64,000 bases of DNA from Phaeosaccion multiseriatum. Lineage: Eukaryota; Ochrophyta, other classes. Of this stretch, positions 54,126 through 64,000 are shown in pieces. The stretch spans positions 868,001 through 932,000 of the forward strand of contig OZ218964.1 in NCBI GenBank assembly GCA_965112735.1, written 5' to 3'. The translations under genes were made by a program, and so were the position numbers. The notes under the pieces were generated by a model that saw nothing but the letters and a program-made list of their open reading frames with translations, did not search any database and was not told the DNA's origin. The number at the start of each line of letters is the position of its first letter. The stretch's first letter is position 1.

Positions 54126-55215
54126 GCGTGCACACCGTACCGTAATAAACGACGGCCACCGCGAAGCTAAAAGGCAGGGGCCCTGCTGTGAGCCTTGCTG
54201 TGGTGTCGTAGGCATTCGCCGCCGCCAGCACGGGCAGGGCGAGGCTGGTCACGAGCACCAGCAGCGCGCCAAACTTCGCCGTGCCCAGCTGCCGCTCCAC
54301 CTCTCGAAAGCGGTACAGCAGCACCAACCCCAGCAGCAGTTCGCCCATGCCTAACACCAACGTGCATTGCGATTGGAGATGGGTTGGTGGGGGCAGACAA
54401 GGGAGTGAGGAACTTTAAACTATTAATTGACTGATAGGAATCGACCTAAGAGCTACGTATGTGTGCATGTGGGGCAGGGTGGGCTGAGGGTGGATTGAAG
54501 GCGGGCGGGTGGTGTGAAGGTGGGTGGGTTGGGTTGGGGGGAGTTGGTAGTGGGAGTGGATATGGGTTTCCATTTCCTTCCACGTTTACTCACCTGCGAA
54601 GAGAAGCTGGCAGGTCAACAGCCTGTACAGCTGCCTCTCTTCCATCACCCGCCACACGTCTGCTCCAGGAGAGAGGGAAGAGGGGGGAAGAGGGAAGCGC
54701 CGCAACAGAGCGGTAGTAAGCAGGTGCTGGGGAGAGCAGCAAGGGGAAACAACTGGGTGCAAAATTCCCCCTTTCGAAGCGTGAGGGATCTGATGGCCCG
54801 AACGTACTACGCTATCCCCGCAATGGACGAATGCCGGTCCCTGTAGTCCGGTACAGTATCGTTCACGTACCCATGGCCACCCGGTCTGAATTCCCCTGCA
54901 ACCGCGCAATGATGGAGCCTATACTCGTGACCAGCATTAACCCCTTCGAGACCGGGGCATTGGCTGATAGAGAAGAACGAGCGGGAAGAAAGAGGCGAGT
55001 GAGCAGAGGCTGTTTAGGACGAAAGGGAGCATGCTGGTCTGGGTGACGCAAGGGAAGAGAGCAGCAGCAGCGCGTGAAAGGGACGGGGTCGGGGCAAGAG
55101 CGATCCAAGAGCAGATGGGGAGAAGATCGAGAAGGAGAGGGGATGGAAACAACACCAAGTTCCCAAGGGTTAGAAACCATATCCAAGACTCACCGAAGCC
55201 TGTTACGGGCCCCAT
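51806..55215 (-). CDS. UBAC2-like rhomboid-fold ER membrane protein with UBA domain
   Basis: Exons 55215-55194, 54963-54871, 54659-54594, 54350-54141, 53572-53131, 52845-52737, 52411-52331 and, less surely, 52000-51806; about 405 residues. Starting MGPVTGF, the first exons encode VSKGLMLVTSIGSIIARLQG and WRVMEERQLYRLLTCQLLFA, then LLLGLVLLYRFREVERQLGT with the FREVERQLGTAKF motif of rhomboid-like pseudoproteases. Exon 5 has a further helix pair with LSFSNKTPVYLLLAQLLLCD, close to human UBAC2. A UBA domain (GFERRAAVDALREAGNDVQR, then ATNLLLM) fills residues about 315-341. No rhomboid Ser/His pair is seen. UBAC2 works in ER-associated degradation and lipid-droplet trafficking; the role here is inferred. 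The low-complexity 3' part of exon 5 and the last exon are uncertain. Confidence 0.8.
52280..52324. repeat. Two dispersed-motif copies after the UBA exon donor
   Basis: GCAGATGGTAATACAGCAGC and AGCTGTTGGTGATACAGC in tandem. In transcript order they begin a few bases inside the last intron, right after the exon 7 donor at 52330. Confidence 0.8.
52430..52470. repeat. GATC/GATT microsatellite upstream of the UBA exon
   Basis: GATC repeats passing into GATT repeats, in the intron before UBAC2-like exon 7. Confidence 0.9.
53662..53730. repeat. ATG triplet microsatellite in UBAC2-like intron 4
   Basis: About twenty-two GAT/ATG units; followed at 53893-53936 by CATA repeats and at 54009-54124 by CA repeats in the same intron. 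Confidence 0.9.
54009..54124. repeat. CA dinucleotide tract in UBAC2-like intron 4
   Basis: CA with scattered CG, CATA and AAAA interruptions, ending 16 bases from the exon 4 donor. Confidence 0.9.
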
Positions 55216-55364
55216 AGTTAGCAGAGAGTGGCTACTGCGCTTGCGCTTTGGTCGGCTTCTTCTTGGCTCGCGCTTCCCTCCTGCCTGGAAGAAAAGTATG
55301 TCAACGAACCGAACCGTTGGCTTGGTTCCCCTTTTTTTTTTTTGGACTTCCACCCCTCTTAATC
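55216..55364. promoter_or_regulatory. 149 bp divergent intergenic region
   Basis: Lies between the start codons of the UBAC2-like gene (-) and the PKG-like gene (+). It contains a T11 run at 55333-55343. Very short for two promoters. Confidence 0.45.
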
Positions 55365-56955
55365 ATGACGGTGGCAGTCAAACACAGAGGCCTTGCTCCT
55401 GGTATAAGTACTGAAGCAGCAGGAGGAGGTGGAGGAGCAGGAGGAACGGCAGTAGGAGCGGCAGGAGGGGCTGCAGGAAGAGCGGCAGCAGAGGCAGGAT
55501 CCGATCAGAAGCTCTTAGAACTGCGTGGGAAGGGAGGCCGGAAGGTGAATCCCGGCTTGTCCATCATCACGGATCGTGGTAATGATGAAGACGAGTACCA
55601 GACACCGAGCAAGAGGGAGGATGAAGTAGTAGCAAGAGCAGCAGCAGGGAAGGGGCGGGAAGCAAGAGAACCCAGAGATGCCAGTCTTGAGAGGGAGCAG
55701 CAGGAGTCAGGAGAGAGTTGTGCGCCACTCTCACCTGCGACATCATCATCATCAGTAGAGCCTTCGCCACGCGTAGGGGGGCTCTCCCACCCTAGAGAGG
55801 GGCGCAGGCGAAGCCCCTTAAAGGGCTTAATGAAAGGGCTGAGGAACACTCTTCGACTTCGAAAACCGTCCAGCCGCAAGAGCAGTACCCTGCCTGGCAG
55901 GAGCAGTAGCCGCAGCCCCGGTGGTGGTGGAGACCCAAGTCGAGGAGACAGTCTGGCGCACACCTGTCCATCGGAGGTAACAGGGGAGGCAAGCGGTGGG
56001 CTCCGAAGGGGACTCCGTGATTCGCTCGTGGGCGTGGGCGTGGGGACGGGCTCCTCCAAGGGTGGACGGGTGTCCCCGAGTAGGCTGAGCAGTAGCAGTA
56101 GTAGCGATGGTGATCACAGCCGCAACCACAGCCCGACGCAGCGTGGCAGGGGAACTGCTGCTGGAGGAGGAGGAGGAGGAGGAGGAGGAGGAGGAGGAGG
56201 AGGAGGAGGAGGAGGAGGAGGAGGAGGAGGAGGAGGAGGAGGAGGAGGAGGAGGAGGAGGAGGAGGCGGAGGAGGAGGAGGAGGAGGAGGAGAGAGCCGC
56301 ACCAGCCCTCCGACGAGCCCGCGCCACAGCGTACTGGGCGTCATGAGCGGCACCATAAGCAACTTACGCAACATTATGTCGAGTCCGAGTAGCGTGTCAG
56401 AGGTCAGCCAGAGATCTCAGAGGTCAGCGCGGAGCTCTCCTCGGCCCTCGCTTGGACTGTTCCAGGTAGGTGGGGTGCGCAGATCGTTGCAATGCTGTGC
56501 TTACGATTCGTATAGTAGGACAGATAAGACACATCTCAAGGGTGGACGTTTGTGTCGGTACATCTCGTCGGTCAGTGAAAAGCTGAGGGGGTAGGAAGGA
56601 AGGAAGGAAGGAAGGTAGGCGCCTTCTGCGTGCCTTTCTTGACTAGCCACACTCACAAACACGCACACCGCGGCACCACCTCTGCTGCACCCTCCCCCCC
56701 TCTGAAGGTGGAGTTTTCTGACGAGGACGAAGAGGAGGAAGAGCACAAAAGCACTCCCACCAGGCGCGGCAGTGTCGCCGCAGCTGTCACGGCTCTGCTG
56801 TCGCCCAGAGGGAGCAGCGGGGAGGCGCACGCACGCAGGCGGGACAGCGGGGGGGCGTCAACAGCAGGTGCGTAGGGATGATGCGTGTGTGTGAGAGAGA
56901 GAGAGTGAAAGAGAAGAACGGAGGGAGAGAAGGAGAGCGGAAGAGAAAGAGAGCG

Positions 56956-56987
<32 letters not shown>

Positions 56988-58036
56988 GCTCAACTACTCC
57001 GGCCTCCCTCCAACTCTCCGGCTCTTTGAGGCTGCTGAAGGAAGGGCCAGAGGCGGGCGGGGTGGGGGCAGAACAGATGAGGCTGCGAAGGGCCGGCCTT
57101 CCCCGAAGCTTGTACCGCTGAGTCACTCTCTCTCTCTCTCTCTCTCTCTTATTTTCTTTCTACCCCCTCCGCACACACGCGCACATACCCCCACCCCACC
57201 CACCCACCCCACCGAACCCCTGCAGAGGCCGGAGGGCAGCACCGACACACCATCAGCAACCATCACAGCACACACGCAGAGGGCCTGAGTAGCAGTCTAG
57301 GGAGGAGCGGTAGGAGGCCCTCCAGAAGTCCGTCACCTTCCAGGTGGGATTGGGCAGGTTGGATGGTGATGGATGGTAGTTGATGGTAGTTGATGGTGAT
57401 GGATGATGGTGGATGGTGATGGATGGTGGTGGATGGTGGTGGATGGTGATGGATGATGGTGGATAGTGGTGGATGGTGGTGGATGGTGATGGATGGTGAT
57501 GGATGGTAGTGGATGATGATGGATGGTAGTGGATGATGGTGGATGGTGGTGGATGGTAGTGGATGGTCGTGGATTGCAGTGGATGGTGACAGATGATGGT
57601 GGATAGTGATGGATGGTGGTGGATGGTGGTGGATGGTGATGGATGGTGATGGATGGTAGTGGATGATGATGGATGGTAGTGGATGATGGTGGATGGTGGT
57701 GGATGGTAGTGGATGGTCGTGGATTGCAGTGGATGGTGACAGATGATGGTGGATGGTGGTGGATGGTGGTGGATGGTGGTGGATGGTAGTGGATGGTGTT
57801 GAATGGTAGTGGCTGGCAGTGGACTGTGGTGGGGATGGTGGATGGTGGCGGATGGTGTTGGATGTGCGGATAGCTGGGGCCGCATATTGCCGGCTGGGTT
57901 CACGCACATGAGGGAGGGAGGGAGGGAGGGAGTCGGCTGAGGTTGGTTGAAGAGAGAGATAGATAGAGAGGGGCACAGAAAGAGAGAGGGCGGGAGGGTG
58001 GGGCAGTAGGGACAGCAGTCATCGTGACTGACATCG

Positions 58037-58070
<34 letters not shown>

Positions 58071-58817
58071 CACGCACGCACGCACACACGCAGGAAAGGG
58101 CGAACGCTGGCCATGACCTTCGGTGGCTCTCCTTCCCCGACCCACGGGCAGAGGGGGGTAGGCGGGGGCGGCGGCAGCAATAGCAATAGCAACAGCAACA
58201 GCGGTGGTAGAAGGAGGCATGGGCCCGGCTACGGGCCTCTGCAGGCAGAGCTCATGACAGGTTTCCACCCCCTCGTGATGACACGCAGCGACGAGCACCA
58301 GCAGCAGTTGGTGATACAGCAGCAGCGGAAGGCGTCTTCTTCTCGCAGACGGAGCGTGACGGGGGGGAGGAGGTACAGCAGGACCCCGACCCCATCTCCT
58401 CCACCAGACCTCCCTCCTCTGCTGAGCGGCATGTTGGACACCAAAGAGAGGGGCGGCATCACTTGTACCAGCAGTAGTACCAGTTTGAGTGCCAAAAGGG
58501 GGCGCGCACCCGCCGCCGCCGCAACCTCCTACTCCTCCTCCTCCTCCTCCCCCTCCTGCTCCCCCTCCTGCTCCCCCTCCTGCTCACCCACCGGCACTCC
58601 GTCTGGGCCACGAGAAGCGGCGGGTATGCACACGCACTCACATGCATCTACCTTTGACTGCACCGGCTCTCCCAAGGTCAGTAGCGAGAGCATCACCCTG
58701 GCACTCAACCTGGGGCCGCGCTCTCCCACGTCCCCCTCCTCGGGTGGAAGTGGTGGCGTCGGGGGTGGGCCAGATCATCACCACCATCACCATCGCCACT
58801 CGCCCACGAGTGCTCGG

Positions 58818-58854
<37 letters not shown>

Positions 58855-59111
58855 GCAGCAACAGCAACAGCAACCAGCAGCAGTTGGTGATACAGCAGCA
58901 CGGACAGGGGCACGAGGCCCACCACTCCAGCAGGGGAAGAGACTCGTTTCTGCATCAGCCGTGGAGCAGCGGCGGAGGCGGACAGAGCATTTCGCCTCGA
59001 CTCAGGAGCCAAGCTGCTGCTGCTGCTGTATCACCAACTGCTGCGGCTGCTGCTGCGGCTGGATCACCGACTGCATCGCCAACGGCCTACTTTGCTGCGA
59101 CGTACAGCCCA

Positions 59112-59143
<32 letters not shown>

Positions 59144-62100
59144 CCTCTCTCTCTCTCCTTCTCCTTCTCCTTCCCCCTCTCCCTCGCCCTCCCCCTCCCC
59201 CTCCCGAGGAGGAGGAGGAGGACCTTCCCCAGCAGCGAGCCGTTCCCCGGGGGGGCGGAGATTCTCCGGCGCCAGTGGAAGCATCAGTCCAAGATTCCGC
59301 GGCTTCGGGGGAGGAGGGGGAGGAGGCGCTGCCGAGCCGCCCTCGGGGAGTAGGTCTGTATCCCCGTCTAGAGGGCGGGCCTGTACCTCTCCCCCTCCTG
59401 TGGCCCCTCTGTGGGACGATGCCATCGCCGATGTGTTGAGAACAGGCTGCGTCTTCCCCTATCTATATGTGAGTGTGCGTGAGTGTGCGTGAGTGTGTGT
59501 GAGTGCGCGTGAGTGTGTGTGAGTGTGAGTGTGGGTGAGTGTGAGTGTGTGTGAGTGCGCGTGTGTGTGTGTGAGTGTCAGTGTGGGTGAGTGTGGGAGA
59601 GTGTGTGTGAGTGCGTGTGTTCGTGCGTGTGTGAGTGCGCGTGAGTGCCCGTGAGTGCGTGAGGGTGTGAGCGAGGCAACGCTTTGCTTGCCCCAAGTGT
59701 GTGTGTGTGTGTGTGTGTGCCGGGACGGGGGATGGAGAGGGCGGTGCGGGGCAGGGAGGGCGGCACACAAACAACAGAATCATTTCGTGTCGTATGGGTC
59801 TCCGCAGTAATAGGCTGTCGTTGTCTCTGTACCAACTCTTATCCCCCCCTCGCGTCCATCATGCCTGCCCCCCTCGGGGAATGTCTGCCCCCCCCGAATG
59901 CTCCCCTCGGGTGCCCCCCTCGGGTGCCCCCAGCTTGAAGAGGCTGAAGCTGTGGCCCGTGCCATGACGCGTGTGGAGTGCCCGAGGGTGGGGGAGATCG
60001 TCATTCCCGCGGGGGAGGAGAGCGACTCCTTCGTGGTGGTCGAGGTTAGTGAGTTACGCACGCACACATGCATATATATATAATAAACACACAAACAGAC
60101 ATCACTGACCGCCTGACTTACTGACTGACTTCTTGACTGACTTCCTGACTGACTGACTTCTTTCCTTTCTTTTACTTACTTACTTACGTACGTACTTACT
60201 TACTCACTCACTTACTTACTTACTTACTTACTCATTTACTTACTTACTTATTTACTTACTTACTTACTTACTTACTTCCTGACTGACTCACTTATGCAGA
60301 GTGGAGCCTTCGCTCTCATTCGCTTCGAGGACGAAGAGGAAAGAAAGAGAAGCTTAGACGGTGAGAGACAAATTTTGCATTGGAAACTGAGACAACTGCG
60401 GGGGAGAGACAGACAGACAGACAGATAGACAGACAGACAGACTTCACGTACCTACGCCTTGAGGGATAGTCGAGAGGTTCTTCACTGACTTATTGGAGGG
60501 ATGAGTCGAGAGGTCCTTCATTGACTTATTGGGGGGATGAGTCGAGAGGTCCTTCACACCTTTCAACACTCCAACGCCCGCCCATCCCCCTCCCTTCCCT
60601 TCCTCTGCAGTGCCCCGCCCCTCTCTCGACGCGGAGACCCCCCCCTCCCCCCCCGGGCTCAAGCAACAGCTCCCCTCGCCAAGCCCGTCTGCCTCCGCCT
60701 CGCCCCTACGAAGGACGAGAGTAACCCCCAATCACAGGAGGAAGACTACCCAAGTGCTCTGTGGAAAGGGTGCTTGCTTCGGAGAGCGAAATCTTCTCTT
60801 TCCCGACGGTCGTCCGAACACGGCGACTCTGGTCAGCGCCTTGGATGGTAAGGCAGGCTGGCAGGCCGGTAGATGGAGAGAGAGAGTGGGAGGAACGGGT
60901 GGAGGGCGAATAGTACTAATGGCGCCACACGCACACGGTGCGCATGCTCTCTCTATATCTATGTGCGTGGGGTGTCCCTGTCCCTCTCTATTTATCTCTT
61001 TCTCCCCCCCCTCTCTCTCCCCTCTCCCCGCTCTTCATATTCTTCTTTTGTGCACGTGCGTCACTGTGACATCACTGCTGACGTCACTCTTACGTCATAT
61101 GCAATGATCTGCCGTCACTCGCAGGGAGCGTCGCTTGGACAATCACTCGCGAGCGCTTTCGCACTCTCCTCGGCCGTGAGAGCGTGCGCCACAGAGCCAA
61201 AGCTACGGCTGCCCTCAACGGTGTGCCCCTGCTACACCAGCTCACCAGTGTGCAGCTGAGGAAGGTGGTGGACCAAGTTGACATTTGTGACTTTAGGGCA
61301 GGAGAGCAGGTGCTCGAGCACCAGGTGGGTGCGTGGGTGTGTGCGTGCGTGTGTGCGTGCGTGCGTGCGTGCGTGGGTAGGTGGGTGCACTTGGGTATGT
61401 CAAGGTGGTGGGGGGCTTGCCATATATGCCACCCTTAAGGATCGATCTCGATCACCCATCTCTCTCTCTCTTCTCTCTCTTCTCTCTCTGTCTGTTCTTT
61501 CTCTCCCTCTCTCTTCTCTCTCTCTCTGTATATCTTCTTCCTCTCGCTCTCTCTCTCTGCTCTCTCATATGTGTGTCTGTTCTTTCTCTCTTTGCATCCT
61601 CTCTCTCCTCTGTCTCACTCCCTCTCTCTCCACACTCACACACACACACACACACACACACACCACAGGACGCTTCCACAGCCCTGTACGTGGTCAAAGA
61701 GGGCACCGCTACCATCAGTAAGTCACACGGGGCACCGGGCAACGAGCGGACAGTTACAGAGGTGATCAGCAGGGGAAGATACTTCGGAGAGATGGCGCTT
61801 GTGGTAGGGGAGAGCAAGGGGCTCAGGGTGAGGGCCAAGACAGATCTATGTCTCTACAAGGTGAGGGAGGGAGGGAGGGAGGGAGGGAGGGAGTCAATCA
61901 ATATCTCCGGTGCCTGTTCTTCGTGTGCGTACCTGACCCCCGCCCCCGCCACCCCCCAATGTATGCACACACACACACATACACACACACACACGTCCGC
62001 ACACGCACGCCCACACACGCACGCATACACGCACACATTTACACACATACACACATACACACACACGCACACACACACACGAAACAGGTGGACCGGCACC

Positions 62101-63941
62101 TGCTCGAGTCTCTGCTCGGGGCTGTGGAGCTCTCTTTGGAGCGAGGCGCCTTCCTGCAGTGCCTCGGCAAGGTGCCCATGCTTCACAACATGCCCGTGGG
62201 GGAGAAGACACGTCTGCTCGACATGGTCACACCGAGGGACTTTGGCCCCGGAGAGTACATTATCAAGCGGGGAGAGCACGGCAGCTCCATGTTTCTGTTG
62301 GTCAAGGGGAGGGCGGTGGTGCGGAGTCTATATCAGCGCACGGGGGAGACGGTTGATGTTGCTACCATCAGTCCTGTCGAGTGAGTAGGAGAGAGGAAGG
62401 AAGGAAGGAAGGAAGGAAGGAATGAAGGAAGGAAGGAAGGAAGGAAGGAAGGAAGGGAAGAAGGGAAGAAGGGAAGAAGGAAGGAAGGGAAGGAGGGAGG
62501 GAAGGGAGGGAAGGAAGGAAGGAAGGGAGGGAGGGAGGGAGGAAGGGAGGGAGTGGAGGGAGGAAGGAGAGGGAGGGAGGGAGAGAGGGAGGTTGATTGG
62601 TTGGTTGGGTGGGTTTGTTGGTTCGATTGTGGGTTGCTGTTTCTCTCTCTGCCCGACATGCGTGCCCTGACGGTGCTATACCATTTCTCGTCTCGTCTTT
62701 TCCTTGTTCCCCTCCGCCGCTCTCCCCCTTCTCGTACAGTTACTTCGGCGAGCGGGCCCTCGTGGAGAGCGACGTGCGCAACGCGAGTGTGATTGCCCTG
62801 ACCAGAGTGCATTGCCTCGAGCTCACCAAGGCCGCCTTTAACAGGCAAGATACTTCGTGATACTTGACTGTTAAAGGCAACCTCTCGCCTTCCATCGTCT
62901 GTGTGCGTGCCGTGCGGCCCACAACGGACAAGGAGCAAGAGTAGACGGCTCGGGCCCACCTTCCCTCCATCCATCCATCCATCCATCCATCCATCCCTCC
63001 CTCCGTCCTTCCCTCCCTCTCGCGCTTCATTTCTTTAAGTGTTTCAGAAGAGCAATGATCTCTCTGATTTCGGACTGTCTCTTCTGCCCATCTCCTTCCC
63101 CTCCCCCCCCCTTCCCCCATCCACTGCCATCCCCCCTACCGCCTCTTCGCAGCGTGTTTGGACCCATTCAGCACATCATGGAAAGGGAAGAGCCGATCAG
63201 CGCCCCGTTGGAGAGAGGGGCGAAGGACCTCAGGCCGCTGCTACTGCTGGGGGAGGGTAGCTTTGGGAGTGTGTGCCTCGTGGAGCTCAAGGGGAAGAAA
63301 CCGCTGGCAGAGGAGGAGGAGCAGGACGAGCGGGGAAGGGGGGGAGAAGGAGGAGGAGAGAGGGGGGGGGAAGGGGAAGAGAGAGGAGCAGGCGGGGATG
63401 ATGGGAAGGTGAGTGAGGTGGAAGGACGAGACCCCGCTCCCAACACCCTGCCCATTGGCCTCTTAACATGTGCTGCTACCGTACCCATATACCTCTTCCC
63501 TTCCCTGACTTAGCACACTGTGCTCTCCACGTACCCTCCTTTGCCGTACTGCCCTGTCCATACGCCTCCACCCTGTCCATACGCTTCTACCATGCCCATT
63601 CGTCGTGCGCCTCTACCCTGCCCTTCCATAACCTTGCCCGTACATCTCTACCCTCCCCCTGCCCCTCCCCCTGCCCCTGCCCCTCCCCCTCTCCTCCTCC
63701 CTTCCCCCTCCTCCATTGACAGAAGCAGCCCGCCCTCTCCGACGACGACGCCTCTATCTTCTGGCGCCACAGTCCCGACACCAAGCGGGTGGTGCGCTCC
63801 CTCCCCCGGGGGGCCGGCGAGCCCTCTGTGGCCGCACGCTGCCTGGACGCCAAGCAGGCCTTGCTGACGGCAGGGAGGCATCCCTTCATCACGGCCTTTC
63901 ATGGGTGGTACCAGGACCCGAGGGCTCTGCATCTGGTTATG
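55365..63941 (+). CDS. Cyclic-nucleotide-binding protein kinase (PKG-like), 3' end outside the window
   Basis: Thirteen exons seen: 55365-56465, 56708-56867, 57226-57343, 58094-59468, 59934-60044, 60300-60360, 60611-60847, 61125-61324, 61669-61860, 62088-62380, 62740-62844, 63153-63408, 63723-63941; 1476 codons, phases consistent, then a GTGAGA donor. The first 900 residues are Ser/Gly/Arg-rich and disordered, with a poly-Gly run and dispersed-motif copies. Three cyclic-nucleotide-binding domains follow, at about 919-1105, 1060-1185 and 1190-1318 (approximate); phosphate-cassette motifs are [36 protein letters not shown] and [18 protein letters not shown]. The third is canonical. The kinase starts near 1344 with [13 protein letters not shown] and reaches [12 protein letters not shown] (AGC-type). 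The beta-3 Lys appears as Arg (VVRSLPR) and the helix C Glu as Lys. Intron 11 has a GC donor. The catalytic loop is not in view. Confidence 0.82.
56163..56292. repeat. GGA triplet run coding polyglycine in the PKG-like N-terminus
   Basis: About 43 GGA/GGC units, in frame in exon 1. Confidence 0.93.
57345..57870. repeat. GGATGGTGAT minisatellite with a 150 bp higher-order period
   Basis: The unit is a 9-10 bp GGATGGTGGT/GGATGATGGT family. A marker variant, GGATGGTCGTGGATTGCAGT, occurs at 57561 and again at 57711, with matching surroundings, so blocks of 150 bp were themselves duplicated. It lies in intron 3 of the PKG-like gene. Confidence 0.92.
58299..58325. repeat. Dispersed motif copy coding QQQLVIQQQ
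   Basis: CCAGCAGCAGTTGGTGATAC then AGCAGCA, in frame in exon 4 of the PKG-like gene. Confidence 0.85.
58872..58899. repeat. Second dispersed motif copy coding QQQLVIQQ
   Basis: AACCAGCAGCAGTTGGTGAT then ACAGCAGC, same frame and orientation as the copy at 58299. Confidence 0.85.
59013..59070. repeat. Inverted dispersed motif coding [12 protein letters not shown]
   Basis: GCTGCTGCTGTATCACCAAC then TGCTGCGGC, followed by a diverged second copy (GGATCACCGACTGC). Opposite orientation to the two copies just upstream, yet still open in frame. Confidence 0.85.
59469..59720. repeat. GTGAGTGTGT minisatellite beginning at the exon 4 donor
   Basis: Units of GTGAGTGTGT/GTGAGTGCGT run from the splice donor for about 190 bases, so many GTGAGT donor-like sites lie in tandem; a GT run follows at 59698-59720. 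Confidence 0.9.
60160..60298. repeat. CTTA tetranucleotide repeat in PKG-like intron 5
   Basis: TTAC/CTTA units with CTGA variants up to the acceptor of exon 6. Confidence 0.9.
62393..62592. repeat. GGAA/GGGA purine repeat in PKG-like intron 10
   Basis: About 200 bases of GGAA drifting to GGGA, starting just after the exon 10 donor. Confidence 0.9.
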
Positions 63942-64000
63942 GTGAGAGGGGAGGGGAGAGAGGAGAGGGGAGGAGAGAGGGGAGAGGGGAGAGGGGAGAG
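63942..64000. other. Start of an intron of the PKG-like gene
   Basis: Begins GTGAGAGG and continues as GAGAGGGGAG repeat to the window end. Confidence 0.7.

Noticed and set aside
57263-58089. Minus-strand frames rich in HHPPPSTTI, 237-278 codons
   Set aside because: Translation of the GGATGGTGAT minisatellite in an intron; the even spacing also resembles a CRISPR array, but there are no unique spacers and the genome is eukaryotic.
58961-59353. Plus-strand frame with [12 protein letters not shown]
   Set aside because: An out-of-frame reading of the dispersed motif inside the PKG-like exon.

Overview
The window is nuclear DNA from a eukaryote, most likely a photosynthetic stramenopile (ochrophyte) alga. 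Genes carry many short GT-AG introns, neighbouring genes lie on alternating strands, and non-coding DNA is full of microsatellites. The best lineage clue is a small ferredoxin-like gene whose first exon encodes a signal peptide followed by an A-G-F junction, as in bipartite targeting to complex plastids. I cannot name the species. All gene models below were built by hand: splice sites were chosen so that consensus, phase and protein family agreed, and in each multi-exon model the exon lengths sum to a multiple of three.

Layout. 0.3-5.0 kb (-): secreted or membrane-anchored HHIP-like sugar-dehydrogenase protein. 6.4-12.6 kb (-): tandem pair of 7TM-RGS receptors; the second copy carries a run of about 220 asparagines, and a 408 bp foldback element lies between them. 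13.8-16.8 kb (-): BTB-BACK-WD40 protein. 17.5-19.0 kb: degenerate sequence. 19.5-20.0 kb (-): plastid ferredoxin-like protein, head to head with a VHS/GAT endocytic adaptor (20.5-24.4 kb, +). 25.0-30.4 kb (-): three-module EF-hand protein, head to head with a CaMKK-like kinase (30.6-36.8 kb, +). 37.7-41.4 kb (-): glycerophosphocholine acyltransferase. 42.2-44.8 and 48.7-51.3 kb: two copies of a 2.6 kb segment, each with an unidentified acidic membrane-protein gene, separated by mobile-element remnants. 51.8-55.2 kb (-): UBAC2-like rhomboid/UBA protein, head to head with a cyclic-nucleotide-regulated (PKG-like) kinase (55.4 kb to the window end, +, incomplete).

There is no operon logic. Themes are signalling (7TM-RGS, CaMKK, PKG, EF-hands), membrane traffic and ER (VHS adaptor, GPCAT, UBAC2), and recent duplication. 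The most unusual signal is a dispersed motif of about 22 bp, core CAGTTGGTGATACAGCAG, with about 20 copies between 14 and 59 kb. Copies occur in either orientation, inside coding exons in different frames, and repeatedly against intron ends. Other points to check are a TIR element family that supplies the stop codon of both RGS genes, three phase-supported GC-AG introns, and a PKG-like kinase whose visible N-lobe lacks the usual Lys and Glu.
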